Shown here piece after piece: positions 1 to 5,716 of a stretch of 5,716 nucleotides of DNA (position 1 is its first letter; every line of letters starts with the position of its first letter). The DNA is from Deltaproteobacteria bacterium (GTDB lineage: Bacteria > Desulfobacterota > Desulfobacteria > Desulfobacterales > Desulfatirhabdiaceae), in NCBI GenBank assembly GCA_026388755.1, contig JAPLJE010000602.1, forward strand, positions 1 through 5,716. The letters run 5' to 3'. Position numbers and translations under genes: made by a program. The notes under the pieces were generated by a model. That model saw only the letters and a program-made list of their open reading frames with translations. It ran no database searches and was not told where the DNA came from.

Positions 1-62
1 GTGTCATTCCCCAATCCGTTTTCCGCTGGATGGAGGAAGCCACAAGCCAAATGATGCCATAG
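1..62 (+). CDS. Possible 3' end of an upstream gene (19 codons visible)
   Basis: In the frame starting at base 3 the sequence is open up to TAG at 60-62 and reads VIPQSVFRWMEEATSQMMP, which looks like an amphipathic C-terminal helix. A perfect inverted repeat begins 20 nt after the stop, as expected for a gene end. No family can be assigned from 19 residues. A competing frame, starting at base 2, stays open to TGA at 260-262 (86 codons), so the choice of frame is uncertain and both could be chance. Confidence 0.25.
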   Translation, partial: VIPQSVFRWMEEATSQMMP

Positions 63-81
63 AAGTTTATGTCAGGAAAGT

Positions 82-119
82 CTTTTGCCCTCATCCACTG
101 TACCCGTTGAGGGCAAAAG
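82..119. repeat. Perfect 12-bp inverted repeat with 14-nt loop
   Basis: CTTTTGCCCTCA at 82-93 is exactly repeated as its reverse complement at 108-119, with a 14-nt loop between. As RNA it would form a stable stem from either strand. It does not have the usual terminator layout: neither strand has a T-run after the stem, and the T and A runs lie inside the stem ends, reversed from a bidirectional terminator. It may be a 3'-UTR hairpin of the possible gene ending at 62, or a dispersed palindromic element. Confidence 0.6.
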
Positions 120-244
120 CGCTGGAGACCTTCCTATATTACCGGTCCGCAGTCAAGACCCCGTCAGCATATCCGGACATCCGAAAAATACCGATATTTT
201 CCAACCAATGGACAAATCAGTTTGACATGAAATTGAGTCAATTA

Positions 245-273
245 TTGACAATCACAATTTGATTTCATATTAG
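245..273 (+). promoter_or_regulatory. Candidate distal promoter overlapping a palindrome
   Basis: A perfect -35 hexamer TTGACA (245-250) is followed after 17 nt by TATTAG (268-273), which matches the -10 consensus at four of six positions. The palindrome GTCAATTATTGAC (237-249) overlaps the -35 box, a position suited to an operator. Use of this promoter would give a leader of about 140 nt before the gene at 420. It is a consensus match only, in an AT-rich region where such matches arise easily. Confidence 0.3.
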
Positions 274-382
274 TACTTAGTATCGTATCGATAGCCGTCA
301 CAAGTCTTTTATAGGTTCGAAATTGCGCGGATCAGCTATCTCTCGCGTCTAAGTGCTTTGCCTTATGGAATACCGTGCCTTA

Positions 383-411
383 TTGATATTTATTTAACAC
401 TTAAATATAGT
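383..411 (+). promoter_or_regulatory. Strong sigma-70-type promoter for the membrane protein gene
   Basis: TTGATA (383-388) and TATAGT (406-411) each match consensus at five of six positions and are separated by the optimal 17 nt. Transcription would start about 5-9 nt after the -10 box, at 416-420, which is essentially on the ATG at 420. The predicted mRNA is therefore leaderless or nearly so, in keeping with the lack of a Shine-Dalgarno sequence before that start. Confidence 0.55.
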
Positions 412-419
412 TATCGCGT

Positions 420-1169
420 ATGAATGAAAAAATTGATTTAACAAACCGGGATAAGATATTACGATTAATCGCAGCATCGATCGTCATTATGGAGCTGTTT
501 ATTTTCGCCTGTACCATTGTTTATCAGCTCAATGAAAAAAATCATATCGAAACGCCGATAACCGAGGAAATGGCCAGACTGTACATTGACCATCCGGAAA
601 AACTCAAGGCAAATGAACGAATTGCCGTGAGTACGCGCAACAGCATGTATAACAATCAGCAGATTTATCTTCTGATCAGCGATGAGATTATTGTTAAGAC
701 ATTCCCATGGAAAGGATGGATTCTCATTTCCATTGGCGCGCCAATTGGCATATTTTTTTTGGTGACGCTGATTACCAAAGCCTATTTTCAAGCCATTGAA
801 CCGGACTTCAAGAGCGATGACGAGAATGCCAGTCCGTGGATATTGGCTTTAAACCGATTGAGCAAGATCAATGTCATCTGGTTTATGCTCCTTCTGGTCT
901 GTGCGCTGTTTTTGGTGTGGTATATCCCGGAAGTTGTTAAATTTGCGGGAAGTGTCACCACCGCATGGCTGGCCAAATTCTGGTGGATTCCTACCCTGCT
1001 GTTCGTCATCGTTTTCCTGACCGTCATCTGGTGGATTTATCTGCAATATAAGCTTAAAATCAATGTCATGCACATGGAAATGGAAAAATTCAAGCTGTTG
1101 CAATATGAGGAAAAAAAAGCATTGTTATTGCCGGATAATACTGTCAGACAAATTCAACTCACGGAATAA
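420..1169 (+). CDS. Unrecognised four-helix inner-membrane protein
   Basis: I do not recognise this 249-residue protein. Four hydrophobic segments are visible, at about residues 13-37, 99-121, 150-171 and 185-208. Helices 1 and 2 are separated by about 60 polar residues (38-98). If the charged N-terminus is cytoplasmic, that loop lies in the periplasm and the C-terminus is cytoplasmic. Segments 3 and 4 are rich in Trp and aromatic residues. The tail (209-249) is charged and helical, with a Lys/Glu/Met-rich stretch at 218-234 that could form a short coiled coil. No catalytic motif, heme-binding motif or lipobox is evident. The start has no Shine-Dalgarno sequence, but a good promoter ends 9 nt upstream, so a leaderless transcript is likely; the next in-frame Met (residue 24) lies inside the first helix. 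It is more AT-rich than the genes to its right, which may indicate separate origin. A real gene is likely; function unknown. Confidence 0.75.
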   Translation: MNEKIDLTNRDKILRLIAASIVIMELFIFACTIVYQLNEKNHIETPITEEMARLYIDHPEKLKANERIAVSTRNSMYNNQQIYLLISDEIIVKTFPWKGWILISIGAPIGIFFLVTLITKAYFQAIEPDFKSDDENASPWILALNRLSKINVIWFMLLLVCALFLVWYIPEVVKFAGSVTTAWLAKFWWIPTLLFVIVFLTVIWWIYLQYKLKINVMHMEMEKFKLLQYEEKKALLLPDNTVRQIQLTE

Positions 1170-1216
1170 TAAAAAACCCGACGATATCCCTACTTTAAAG
1201 GCCCTGAATCTGATTC

Positions 1217-1354
1217 ATGAATAGGATACCGTCTACAAAAGCCGGTAAACGAATTCCTATGCTCAAAAAATTCGACAGCGATCAGTTATGGATCACCCTG
1301 ATTCTGGGCTTGGTGATTCTATGCTTGGCTGTTTATCGGATGTGGATGCTGTAA
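1217..1354 (+). CDS. Possible 45-residue single-span membrane protein
   Basis: An ATG at 1217, immediately after an in-frame TGA, opens a frame to TAA at 1352-1354. The product has a basic N-terminal stretch (NRIPSTKAGKR, residues 2-12), then KKFDSDQ and a hydrophobic helix of about 20 residues (WITLILGLVILCLAVYRMW) reaching almost to the C-terminus. A second possible start at 1259 gives 31 residues with the same helix. Neither start has a convincing Shine-Dalgarno sequence. It follows the four-helix membrane protein on the same strand after 47 nt, so the two could be co-transcribed, and its stop lies 12 nt from that of the convergent pyrF. A short hydrophobic frame can occur by chance, so this is a candidate only. 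Confidence 0.4.
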   Translation: MNRIPSTKAGKRIPMLKKFDSDQLWITLILGLVILCLAVYRMWML

Positions 1355-1366
1355 AAAAAATGACGG

Positions 1367-2092
1367 TCACCCGCCGACGGTTTCTGCGATTTCATCGGCG
1401 ATGCGCTTTGCGGCTTTCCGGGGATCTTTGGCGTTCCGAATGGGTCTGCCGATGACAAGATAGTCCGATCCGTTCAACACAGCCTGTGCCGGGGTGGTAA
1501 TACGCTGCTGATCGTCCGCTGATACCCCGTCCCAGAGCGGACGGATTCCCGGGGTTACAGCGATAAATTCTCTGCCACACCGGTTTTTCACGGCAGATAC
1601 TTCCTGGCCGGAGCAGACGATGCCGATGCATCCCGCAGCTTTGGCCATTTCCGCCCGTTTCATGACCAGGATGGAGATATTCTTTCCATATTCCGGGCAG
1701 AAGCCGGCCTCCGTAATATCCTGTCCGGAAACGCTGGTTAGGACCGTTACGCCCAGGATTCCGACCTTTCCATTCCCGCCTTCCACCGCAGCTTTCAGCA
1801 TGGCCGGATTTTCGCTGCAATGAACCGTTGCAAAAGTCGCACCGAGTTCTGCGACCCCTGCCATAGCCCGGAAAACCGTCGCCGGAATATCGTGGAATTT
1901 CAGATCCAAAAACACGCCGGCAGTGCCCGAGTCCAGGATCCTGCGCACCAGATCCGGACCGGAGCGGACAAAAAGCTCCAGACCCACCTTGAACATGCCG
2001 ACATGATTGGATAGCAATCGGACGAAATCCCTGGCCGCATCGACGGATGGCACATCGAGCGGGAAAATGATATAATCTTTAGCTGTTTTCAT
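1367..2092 (-). CDS. pyrF: Orotidine 5'-phosphate decarboxylase
   Basis: This enzyme decarboxylates orotidine 5'-monophosphate to UMP, the last step of de novo pyrimidine synthesis, in the cytoplasm. The 241-residue product has the family's normal length and a complete TIM-barrel motif set: PLDVP with Asp13, FKVGLELF with Lys35, the catalytic signature FLDLKFHDIPATV (Asp63, Lys65, Asp68), TPGIRP at 180-185, the DDQQR phosphate-gripper region at 193-197, and GSDYLVIGRPI at 208-218. The residues that form the Asp-Lys-Asp charged network are all present, so it should be active. A GAGG sequence lies 5 nt before the ATG. It sits 20 nt downstream of rfbB on the same strand and is probably co-transcribed with it. 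Downstream it converges on a possible small plus-strand gene, with a T8 run (minus strand) just after the stop but no strong hairpin. No other pyrimidine genes are nearby. Confidence 0.97.
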   Translation of the reverse strand: MKTAKDYIIFPLDVPSVDAARDFVRLLSNHVGMFKVGLELFVRSGPDLVRRILDSGTAGVFLDLKFHDIPATVFRAMAGVAELGATFATVHCSENPAMLKAAVEGGNGKVGILGVTVLTSVSGQDITEAGFCPEYGKNISILVMKRAEMAKAAGCIGIVCSGQEVSAVKNRCGREFIAVTPGIRPLWDGVSADDQQRITTPAQAVLNGSDYLVIGRPIRNAKDPRKAAKRIADEIAETVGG

Positions 2093-2112
2093 CAGTTCCT
2101 CGCCTTTATTGC

Positions 2113-3159
2113 CTACATCTGGTAATGGGATTCAATCCATTCCAGATACGCGCCGGTTTTGATGCGGTCAACCCAGTCCCGATGCTCCAGATACCAGTGA
2201 ATGGTTTTTCGAATGCCGGTTTCAAAGGACTCTTCTGGCAGCCACCCCAGTTCTTTTTCAATTTTTCCGCAGTCAATGGCATAGCGAAGGTCATGTCCGG
2301 GTCTGTCCTTGACAAAGGTGATCAGTTCCCGTCTGGACCCGGCTGTCGGAACATCCTGATCCATGATGTCGCAGATCATCTCAACCACTGAAAGGTTGGC
2401 CATTTCGCATCGTCCGCCGATGTTGTAGGTTTCTCCGCGCCGCCCTTTTTGCATGATAAGCCAGACTGCCTGACAATGATCCCTGACAAACAACCAGTCC
2501 CTGATATTCTGGCCGTTTCCGTAAACCGGCAAGGGCTTTCCTTCCAGGGCGTTTAAAATCATCAGCGGAATCAGTTTTTCCGGGAAATGATACGGGCCAT
2601 AGTTGTTGGAACAGTTGGAAAGTGTTATGGGCAGACCATAGGTGCGGCTGTAGGCCATGACCAGGTGATCGGATGCCGCTTTTGAAGCCGAATAGGGACT
2701 GCTGGGATCGTAAGCCGTGGTTTCAGTGAAATAGCCATCTCTGCCCAGGGAGCCATAGACTTCGTCTGTGCTGACATGGTGAAACAAAACCAAGCGATTC
2801 ATGTTTTGTCTGGCAAGCTCCAAAAGCGTGAACGTCCCGTTGATATTGGTTTTGATAAAGGCATCGGGTTCGGCGATGGATCGGTCAACATGCGATTCGG
2901 CGGCAAAATGGCAGATGGTATCGATTTGAAAGGCGTCAAATACCTCGGACATGGCGATCCGGTCGCAGATATCGGCTTTCACAAAGGCATAACGATCTTT
3001 AAATCCGGTGTCGATGCCAGCAAGATTTTCCGGGTTTCCGGCATAGGTCAGGCGGTCCACGTTAATTACCCGGCCGCTAAAATCGGATTCGGAAAGCAGG
3101 TAGCGGATAAAATTAGATCCGATAAAACCACACCCGCCGGTCACCAGAATGTTTTTCAT
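2113..3159 (-). CDS. rfbB: dTDP-glucose 4,6-dehydratase
   Basis: This NAD-dependent short-chain dehydrogenase (extended type) converts dTDP-glucose to dTDP-4-keto-6-deoxyglucose, the branch point toward dTDP-rhamnose and other deoxysugars for lipopolysaccharide or capsule. The 348-residue product carries the full family set: Rossmann motif [10 protein letters not shown] (7-16), [10 protein letters not shown] (33-42), [11 protein letters not shown] (84-94), the dehydratase triad in HVSTDEVYG (Thr131-Asp132-Glu133), YSASK with Tyr156 and Lys160, [14 protein letters not shown] (185-198), and [12 protein letters not shown] (285-296). It should be functional. An upstream in-frame ATG at 3228 would add 23 residues, but the Met at 3159 fits the family's N-terminus and has an excellent Shine-Dalgarno sequence. 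It is the first gene of a short unit with pyrF. The partner genes rfbA, rfbC and rfbD are not in the window. Also known as rmlB. Confidence 0.97.
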   Translation of the reverse strand: MKNILVTGGCGFIGSNFIRYLLSESDFSGRVINVDRLTYAGNPENLAGIDTGFKDRYAFVKADICDRIAMSEVFDAFQIDTICHFAAESHVDRSIAEPDAFIKTNINGTFTLLELARQNMNRLVLFHHVSTDEVYGSLGRDGYFTETTAYDPSSPYSASKAASDHLVMAYSRTYGLPITLSNCSNNYGPYHFPEKLIPLMILNALEGKPLPVYGNGQNIRDWLFVRDHCQAVWLIMQKGRRGETYNIGGRCEMANLSVVEMICDIMDQDVPTAGSRRELITFVKDRPGHDLRYAIDCGKIEKELGWLPEESFETGIRKTIHWYLEHRDWVDRIKTGAYLEWIESHYQM

Positions 3160-3162
3160 AAT

Positions 3163-3170
3163 CCCCCTGG
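3163..3170 (-). promoter_or_regulatory. Ribosome binding site fixing the rfbB start
   Basis: On the minus strand CCAGGGGG precedes the ATG at 3159 by 3 nt (AGGGGGATTATG), a strong though closely spaced Shine-Dalgarno sequence. It supports the 348-residue start over the in-frame ATG at 3228. Confidence 0.7.
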
Positions 3171-3277
3171 AAATTCCTGATAAATGGATATTTTGTATCA
3201 AATCTGTGAATATATCTATTGAACCCATTGACTTTAAAATGATATATTACTAGTTTAAAAAAAAAAAGTCCATAAAT

Positions 3278-3283
3278 AAGGGG
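3278..3283 (+). promoter_or_regulatory. selA Shine-Dalgarno sequence with long spacing
   Basis: AAGGGG ends 12 nt before the selA ATG at 3296, longer than the usual 5-9 nt. It is the only purine-rich candidate near the start, and the N-terminal sequence after this ATG matches the family, so the start stands. The spacing may lower initiation. Confidence 0.5.
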
Positions 3284-3295
3284 CAAAGACTTTTC

Positions 3296-4723
3296 ATGAA
3301 ACTCTCTGAAACCCAACAAATGCTGCTGCGCCGGCTTCCCGGCATCGACCGGATGCTGGAGCTGGCAAAAACCGACGCGTTTTTTCAGGATGTTCCCATC
3401 TCCGTGGTAACAAAATCTGCCCGTCAGGTGATCGAATCGCTTCGCACGGCCATTCTTGAAAACAGCGCTGAGATGAATGAACAGGGGCTGTCTGAAGCAG
3501 CAGTCGTTGAAAGAATCAGAGAATCGGTGACGCGGGCCATGTCTTTGAACCTTTTCAGAACCATCAATGCAACGGGCGTCGTGGTGCACACCAACCTGGG
3601 CAGATCCCTGCTGGCGGATGAGGCCATTGCCAATCTTCAGATTATTGCCGGAAGGTACTCGAACCTGGAATTTGATATCAATGCTGGAAAGCGCGGATCC
3701 CGTTACCGGGCCGTTGAAGATATTCTTTGCGAGATCACCGGGGCCGAGGCGGCCATGGCGGTCAACAACAATGCCGCTGCGGTGTTGCTGTGTCTCGATA
3801 CGCTGGCCAAGGGAAAAGAAGTCGTGGTTTCCAGGGGGGAGCTGGTGGAAATCGGCGGATCCTTCCGCATTCCGGATGTGATGGCCAGAACCGGCGCCAT
3901 ACTTAAAGAAGTGGGAACCACCAATCGTACCCATTTAAAAGACTATGCCCAGGCCATTCAGGAATCAACGGGCCTGCTGCTGAAAGTGCATACCAGCAAT
4001 TATCGGGTGACGGGGTTTACCGCATCGGTGTCGCTCAGCGACCTGGTCTCCCTGGGGAAAACCCGAGGCGTTGCGGTGATGGAAGATCTGGGAAGCGGCA
4101 CCCTGGTGGATTTTTCGCGATTCGGGATGCAAAAAGAGCCCACGGTTCAGGAATCGGTTGCATCCGGCGCAGATGTGATTACTTTCAGCGGAGATAAGCT
4201 TCTGGGTGGCCCCCAGGCAGGGATCATTCTGGGGACAAGGGCCATCCTGGATAGCGTCAAGCAGAATCCCCTGACCCGGGCGCTTCGCATCGACAAGTTG
4301 ACCCTCGCGGCTCTGGAAAGTACGCTTCGTCTGTACCGTGATCCGGAAAGAGCCAGACAAGCCATTCCGACATTGCGAATGCTGACAATGCCGATGAACG
4401 AGATTCAGCGCCGGGCAGACCAGCTATGCGCACTGCTGTCCGATATCGGTGATTTGCGGCTGTGCCTGGCTCAACATGCGTTGTCTTCGCGGGCAGGCGG
4501 CGGCTCTCTTCCCCTTCTGGACATTCCAACGGTTTGTGTGGGGATGCAGGTGACCGGAGTATCAACATCTGCTGTGGAATCGTTTTTGCGACATCACACT
4601 CCTCCCATCATTGGCAGAATTGAAGACGATGTCTTCCTGATGGACGTCCGAACCCTTCAGGACGATGAAATGCAGTGGATTCAAACGGCTGTTGCGGAGC
4701 TATTAATAAGGAACAAGTCATGA
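3296..4723 (+). CDS. selA: L-seryl-tRNA(Sec) selenium transferase
   Basis: SelA is a PLP-dependent enzyme that converts seryl-tRNA(Sec) to selenocysteyl-tRNA(Sec) using selenophosphate; it is a large ring-shaped homo-oligomer in the cytoplasm in characterised bacteria. The 475-residue product is close to the E. coli length (463). Visible features are the N-terminal LRRLPGIDRML segment (11-21) typical of the tRNA-binding domain, INATGVVVHTNLGRSLL (90-106), the glycine/arginine-rich stretch GKRGSRYRAVE (131-141), AAMAVNNNAAAVLL (152-165), SRGELVEIGGSFRIPDVM (179-196), VHTSNYRVTGFT (231-242), EDLGSGTL (263-270) and the PLP-lysine motif SGDKLLGGPQAG with Lys301. The C-terminal domain is complete, ending at IIGRIEDDVFLMDVRTL and a final helix. 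It is intact and should be active. Its stop overlaps the start of the next gene by ATGA. selB, selC and selD are not in the window, although their presence elsewhere is implied. Confidence 0.97.
   Translation: MKLSETQQMLLRRLPGIDRMLELAKTDAFFQDVPISVVTKSARQVIESLRTAILENSAEMNEQGLSEAAVVERIRESVTRAMSLNLFRTINATGVVVHTNLGRSLLADEAIANLQIIAGRYSNLEFDINAGKRGSRYRAVEDILCEITGAEAAMAVNNNAAAVLLCLDTLAKGKEVVVSRGELVEIGGSFRIPDVMARTGAILKEVGTTNRTHLKDYAQAIQESTGLLLKVHTSNYRVTGFTASVSLSDLVSLGKTRGVAVMEDLGSGTLVDFSRFGMQKEPTVQESVASGADVITFSGDKLLGGPQAGIILGTRAILDSVKQNPLTRALRIDKLTLAALESTLRLYRDPERARQAIPTLRMLTMPMNEIQRRADQLCALLSDIGDLRLCLAQHALSSRAGGGSLPLLDIPTVCVGMQVTGVSTSAVESFLRHHTPPIIGRIEDDVFLMDVRTLQDDEMQWIQTAVAELLIRNKS
4708..4713 (+). 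promoter_or_regulatory. Internal ribosome binding site at the selA end
   Basis: AAGGAA lies inside the last codons of selA, 6 nt before the ATG at 4720, at ideal spacing. It supports the overlapping start of the next gene and translational coupling with selA. Confidence 0.7.
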
Positions 4724-5716
4724 AGACAATGACTTTGAAAAAAACAGACATGACATCGGTGGTTTCACCCGGCACCTCACAAGTGTTTTTGTTTTCAAAA
4801 ACCCTTCCGCCATCCGGAAAAGGTTCTGCAGTATCTCATTCGCTGGATTCGTCAGCTCCGTTATTTTCCGGGGAGATTCAGGAGGGTTTTTTAAATGCAT
4901 TCCCCGATGTACTGGCTGCTCAGGCCTTTGTGGATGAGGCAATGCAGCGAATGGGGACCCTTGGATTCAGCGCCTTGATGATTCGGCCGGATTCCCGAAT
5001 AAGTGCAGGAACCGGCGTTGCAGTCGATCCGTTTTTATTGAATTCCGGTTTCATTCTGGAAGAGTTGACCCAGCCCCTTCATGCCATCTGGGGGCTGATC
5101 AATTCCGATACCCTTGGGTGTATGATTCCGGAAACCGATCTGTCTGTTTGCCGAAATTTTGCGGCGAATATTCAGAATAAACTGTTGGAAATTCATAAAG
5201 AAACCGTTTCCATTGGGATTGCCGTTTATCCTTTGGCCGGTTTCAGCCGTCATGACGCGGTTTTGAATGCCTTGAAGGCATTGACCCATGCGGCGGTTGT
5301 GGGTCCCGGGAGTGTGGTTGTTCTGGATGCCGTCAGCCTGAACATCAGCGGAGACCAGCTTTATCAGGCCGGCAATCTGACGGGGGCCGTTGAAGAGTAT
5401 CGGAAGGCTTTGCAGCTGGATCCTTCCAATGTCAATGTTCTTAACAGCTTGGGCGTTTGTTACGGCATGATGGAGATGCACGATGCGGCGGAAGCAGAAT
5501 TTGATGCCGCGCTGCTGCTGAAGCCTGATGAAGTCATGGTCCTGTATAATCTGGGCGTGATCTGCCTGCTGACCGGCCGAAAAGAAATGGCGCTGGATTT
5601 TTTTATGAAAGCTGCGGTCATTGATGACGAAATATTTGAGCTGGCCCTTTTAACCGGTAAGCTTTATATCGAGGCCGGAAATCCGGAAAAAGCCAGATCA
5701 TTTCTGGAAAAAGCGC
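4720..5716 (+). CDS. Degenerate GGDEF-like domain plus TPR repeats (partial at 3' end)
   Basis: The frame starts at ATG 4720, overlapping the selA stop, and stays open to the window edge; 332 complete residues are visible. Residues 1-60 are Ser-rich and unrecognised. Residues about 65-205 resemble a GGDEF (diguanylate cyclase) fold: a strand GFSALMIRPD (82-91), a hairpin region INSDTLGCMIPETD (127-140) aligning with the usual GGDEFavllpetd, the SIGIAVYP signature (164-171), and a closing VLNALKALTHAAVVGPGSVVVLD segment in place of ADxALYxAKxxG. The catalytic GGDEF is replaced by NSDTL and no RxxD inhibitory site is visible, so cyclase activity is not expected. TPR repeats follow at about 205-236, 237-271, 272-304 and 305 onward, with family-typical spacing (NSLGVCYG, YNLGVICLLTGR, EKARSFLEKA). 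No signal peptide or membrane segment is seen, so it is probably cytoplasmic. It may bind a nucleotide or serve as a protein-interaction scaffold. Function is unknown; the selA coupling is the main clue. Confidence 0.85.
   Translation, partial: MKTMTLKKTDMTSVVSPGTSQVFLFSKTLPPSGKGSAVSHSLDSSAPLFSGEIQEGFLNAFPDVLAAQAFVDEAMQRMGTLGFSALMIRPDSRISAGTGVAVDPFLLNSGFILEELTQPLHAIWGLINSDTLGCMIPETDLSVCRNFAANIQNKLLEIHKETVSIGIAVYPLAGFSRHDAVLNALKALTHAAVVGPGSVVVLDAVSLNISGDQLYQAGNLTGAVEEYRKALQLDPSNVNVLNSLGVCYGMMEMHDAAEAEFDAALLLKPDEVMVLYNLGVICLLTGRKEMALDFFMKAAVIDDEIFELALLTGKLYIEAGNPEKARSFLEKA

Larger units (their letters stand above)
63..419. other. Gene-poor region with palindromes and promoter-like sequence
   Basis: No gene is supported here. 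Apart from the inverted repeat at 82-119, it contains an AT-only stem (AAAATA at 185-190 with TATTTT at 195-200) and two 13-bp palindromes, GTCAATTATTGAC (237-249) and TATCGTATCGATA (281-293). From about 200 onward it is AT-rich and promoter-like. An open + frame from base 2 to 259 crosses its left half, but its product shows no recognisable domain and it has no visible start. Confidence 0.5.
3160..3295. promoter_or_regulatory. Divergent rfbB/selA intergenic region
   Basis: These 136 nt separate divergent genes and must hold promoters for both unless transcription comes from further away. For selA, TTGAAC (3219-3224) and TATATT (3243-3248), 18 nt apart, form a fair sigma-70-type match. An 11-A run lies at 3257-3267, inside the predicted selA leader. 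On the minus strand a TATATT box is visible, but I find no good -35 partner. No riboswitch or terminator is evident. Confidence 0.45.

Noticed and set aside
82..119. Integron attC site
   Set aside because: The inverted repeat lacks the paired core sites (RYYYAAC and GTTRRRY) and no integrase or cassette structure is present.
260..262. TGA read as selenocysteine in the base-2 frame, prompted by the nearby selA
   Set aside because: The frame has no recognisable selenoprotein motif, and no clear bacterial SECIS hairpin follows directly after the TGA.
1205..1217. Palindrome TGAATCTGATTCA before the small frame
   Set aside because: It has only 6-bp arms with one central base. It is not placed against a recognisable promoter, so chance is a sufficient explanation.
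1353..1385. Possible pyrF terminator: T8 run (minus strand) at 1353-1360 just after the stop
   Set aside because: The sequence before the T-run offers only 3-4 bp stems; the repeated GACGGT copies are direct repeats, not inverted. The T-run alone is not sufficient evidence.
3159..3228. N-terminal extension of rfbB to the ATG at 3228
   Set aside because: The extra 23 residues precede the conserved Rossmann N-terminus, have no family counterpart, and lack a Shine-Dalgarno sequence as good as the one before 3159.
3113..3934. 273-codon minus-strand frame opposite the 5' part of selA and the start of rfbB
   Set aside because: It lies antisense to well-conserved selA and also overlaps the rfbB N-terminus out of frame. 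Its product is rich in His, Gly, Phe and Arg with no domain, as is typical of an antisense shadow of a coding gene.
5035..5481. 148-codon minus-strand frame near the right end
   Set aside because: It is antisense to the GGDEF-like/TPR frame, which has a clear Shine-Dalgarno sequence, coupling to selA and recognisable repeats. The antisense product shows no motif.

Overview
The window looks like chromosomal DNA from a moderate-GC Gram-negative bacterium. A selenocysteine-synthesis gene, dTDP-sugar and pyrimidine housekeeping genes, and a TPR protein with a decayed GGDEF-like domain would fit a sulfate-reducing or related Desulfobacterota (deltaproteobacterial) genome. That placement rests on the character of the proteins and was not confirmed by any search.

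Layout. Bases 1-419 hold no confident gene: a possible 3' end of a + strand gene (stop at 60-62), a perfect 12-bp inverted repeat (82-119), an AT-rich promoter zone, and a strong-looking sigma-70-type promoter (383-411) that ends almost on the next start codon. Bases 420-1169 (+) encode an unrecognised four-helix inner-membrane protein that is visibly more AT-rich than the rest. A possible 45-residue single-helix membrane protein follows (1217-1354, +). Converging on it from the right is a two-gene minus-strand unit: rfbB/rmlB (dTDP-glucose 4,6-dehydratase, 2113-3159), then pyrF (orotidine 5'-phosphate decarboxylase, 1367-2092) 20 nt behind it. A 136-nt divergent intergenic region (3160-3295) separates this from a plus-strand unit: selA (L-seryl-tRNA(Sec) selenium transferase, 3296-4723), overlapped by ATGA with a gene that starts at 4720 and runs off the window end. 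That last protein has a GGDEF-like fold without the catalytic motif, followed by TPR repeats.

How the genes work together. selA implies that the organism makes selenocysteyl-tRNA; selB, selC and selD are not in the window. The coupled TPR/degenerate-GGDEF protein is the most unusual element, because its overlap with selA suggests coordinated translation with the selenocysteine machinery, yet no function in that pathway is known to me. rfbB feeds dTDP-deoxysugar synthesis for surface polysaccharide and pyrF completes UMP synthesis. Their pairing is probably transcriptional convenience, since no other rml or pyr genes lie beside them. I see no rRNA, tRNA, CRISPR array, complete insertion sequence or phage gene, and no clearly new multi-gene system.
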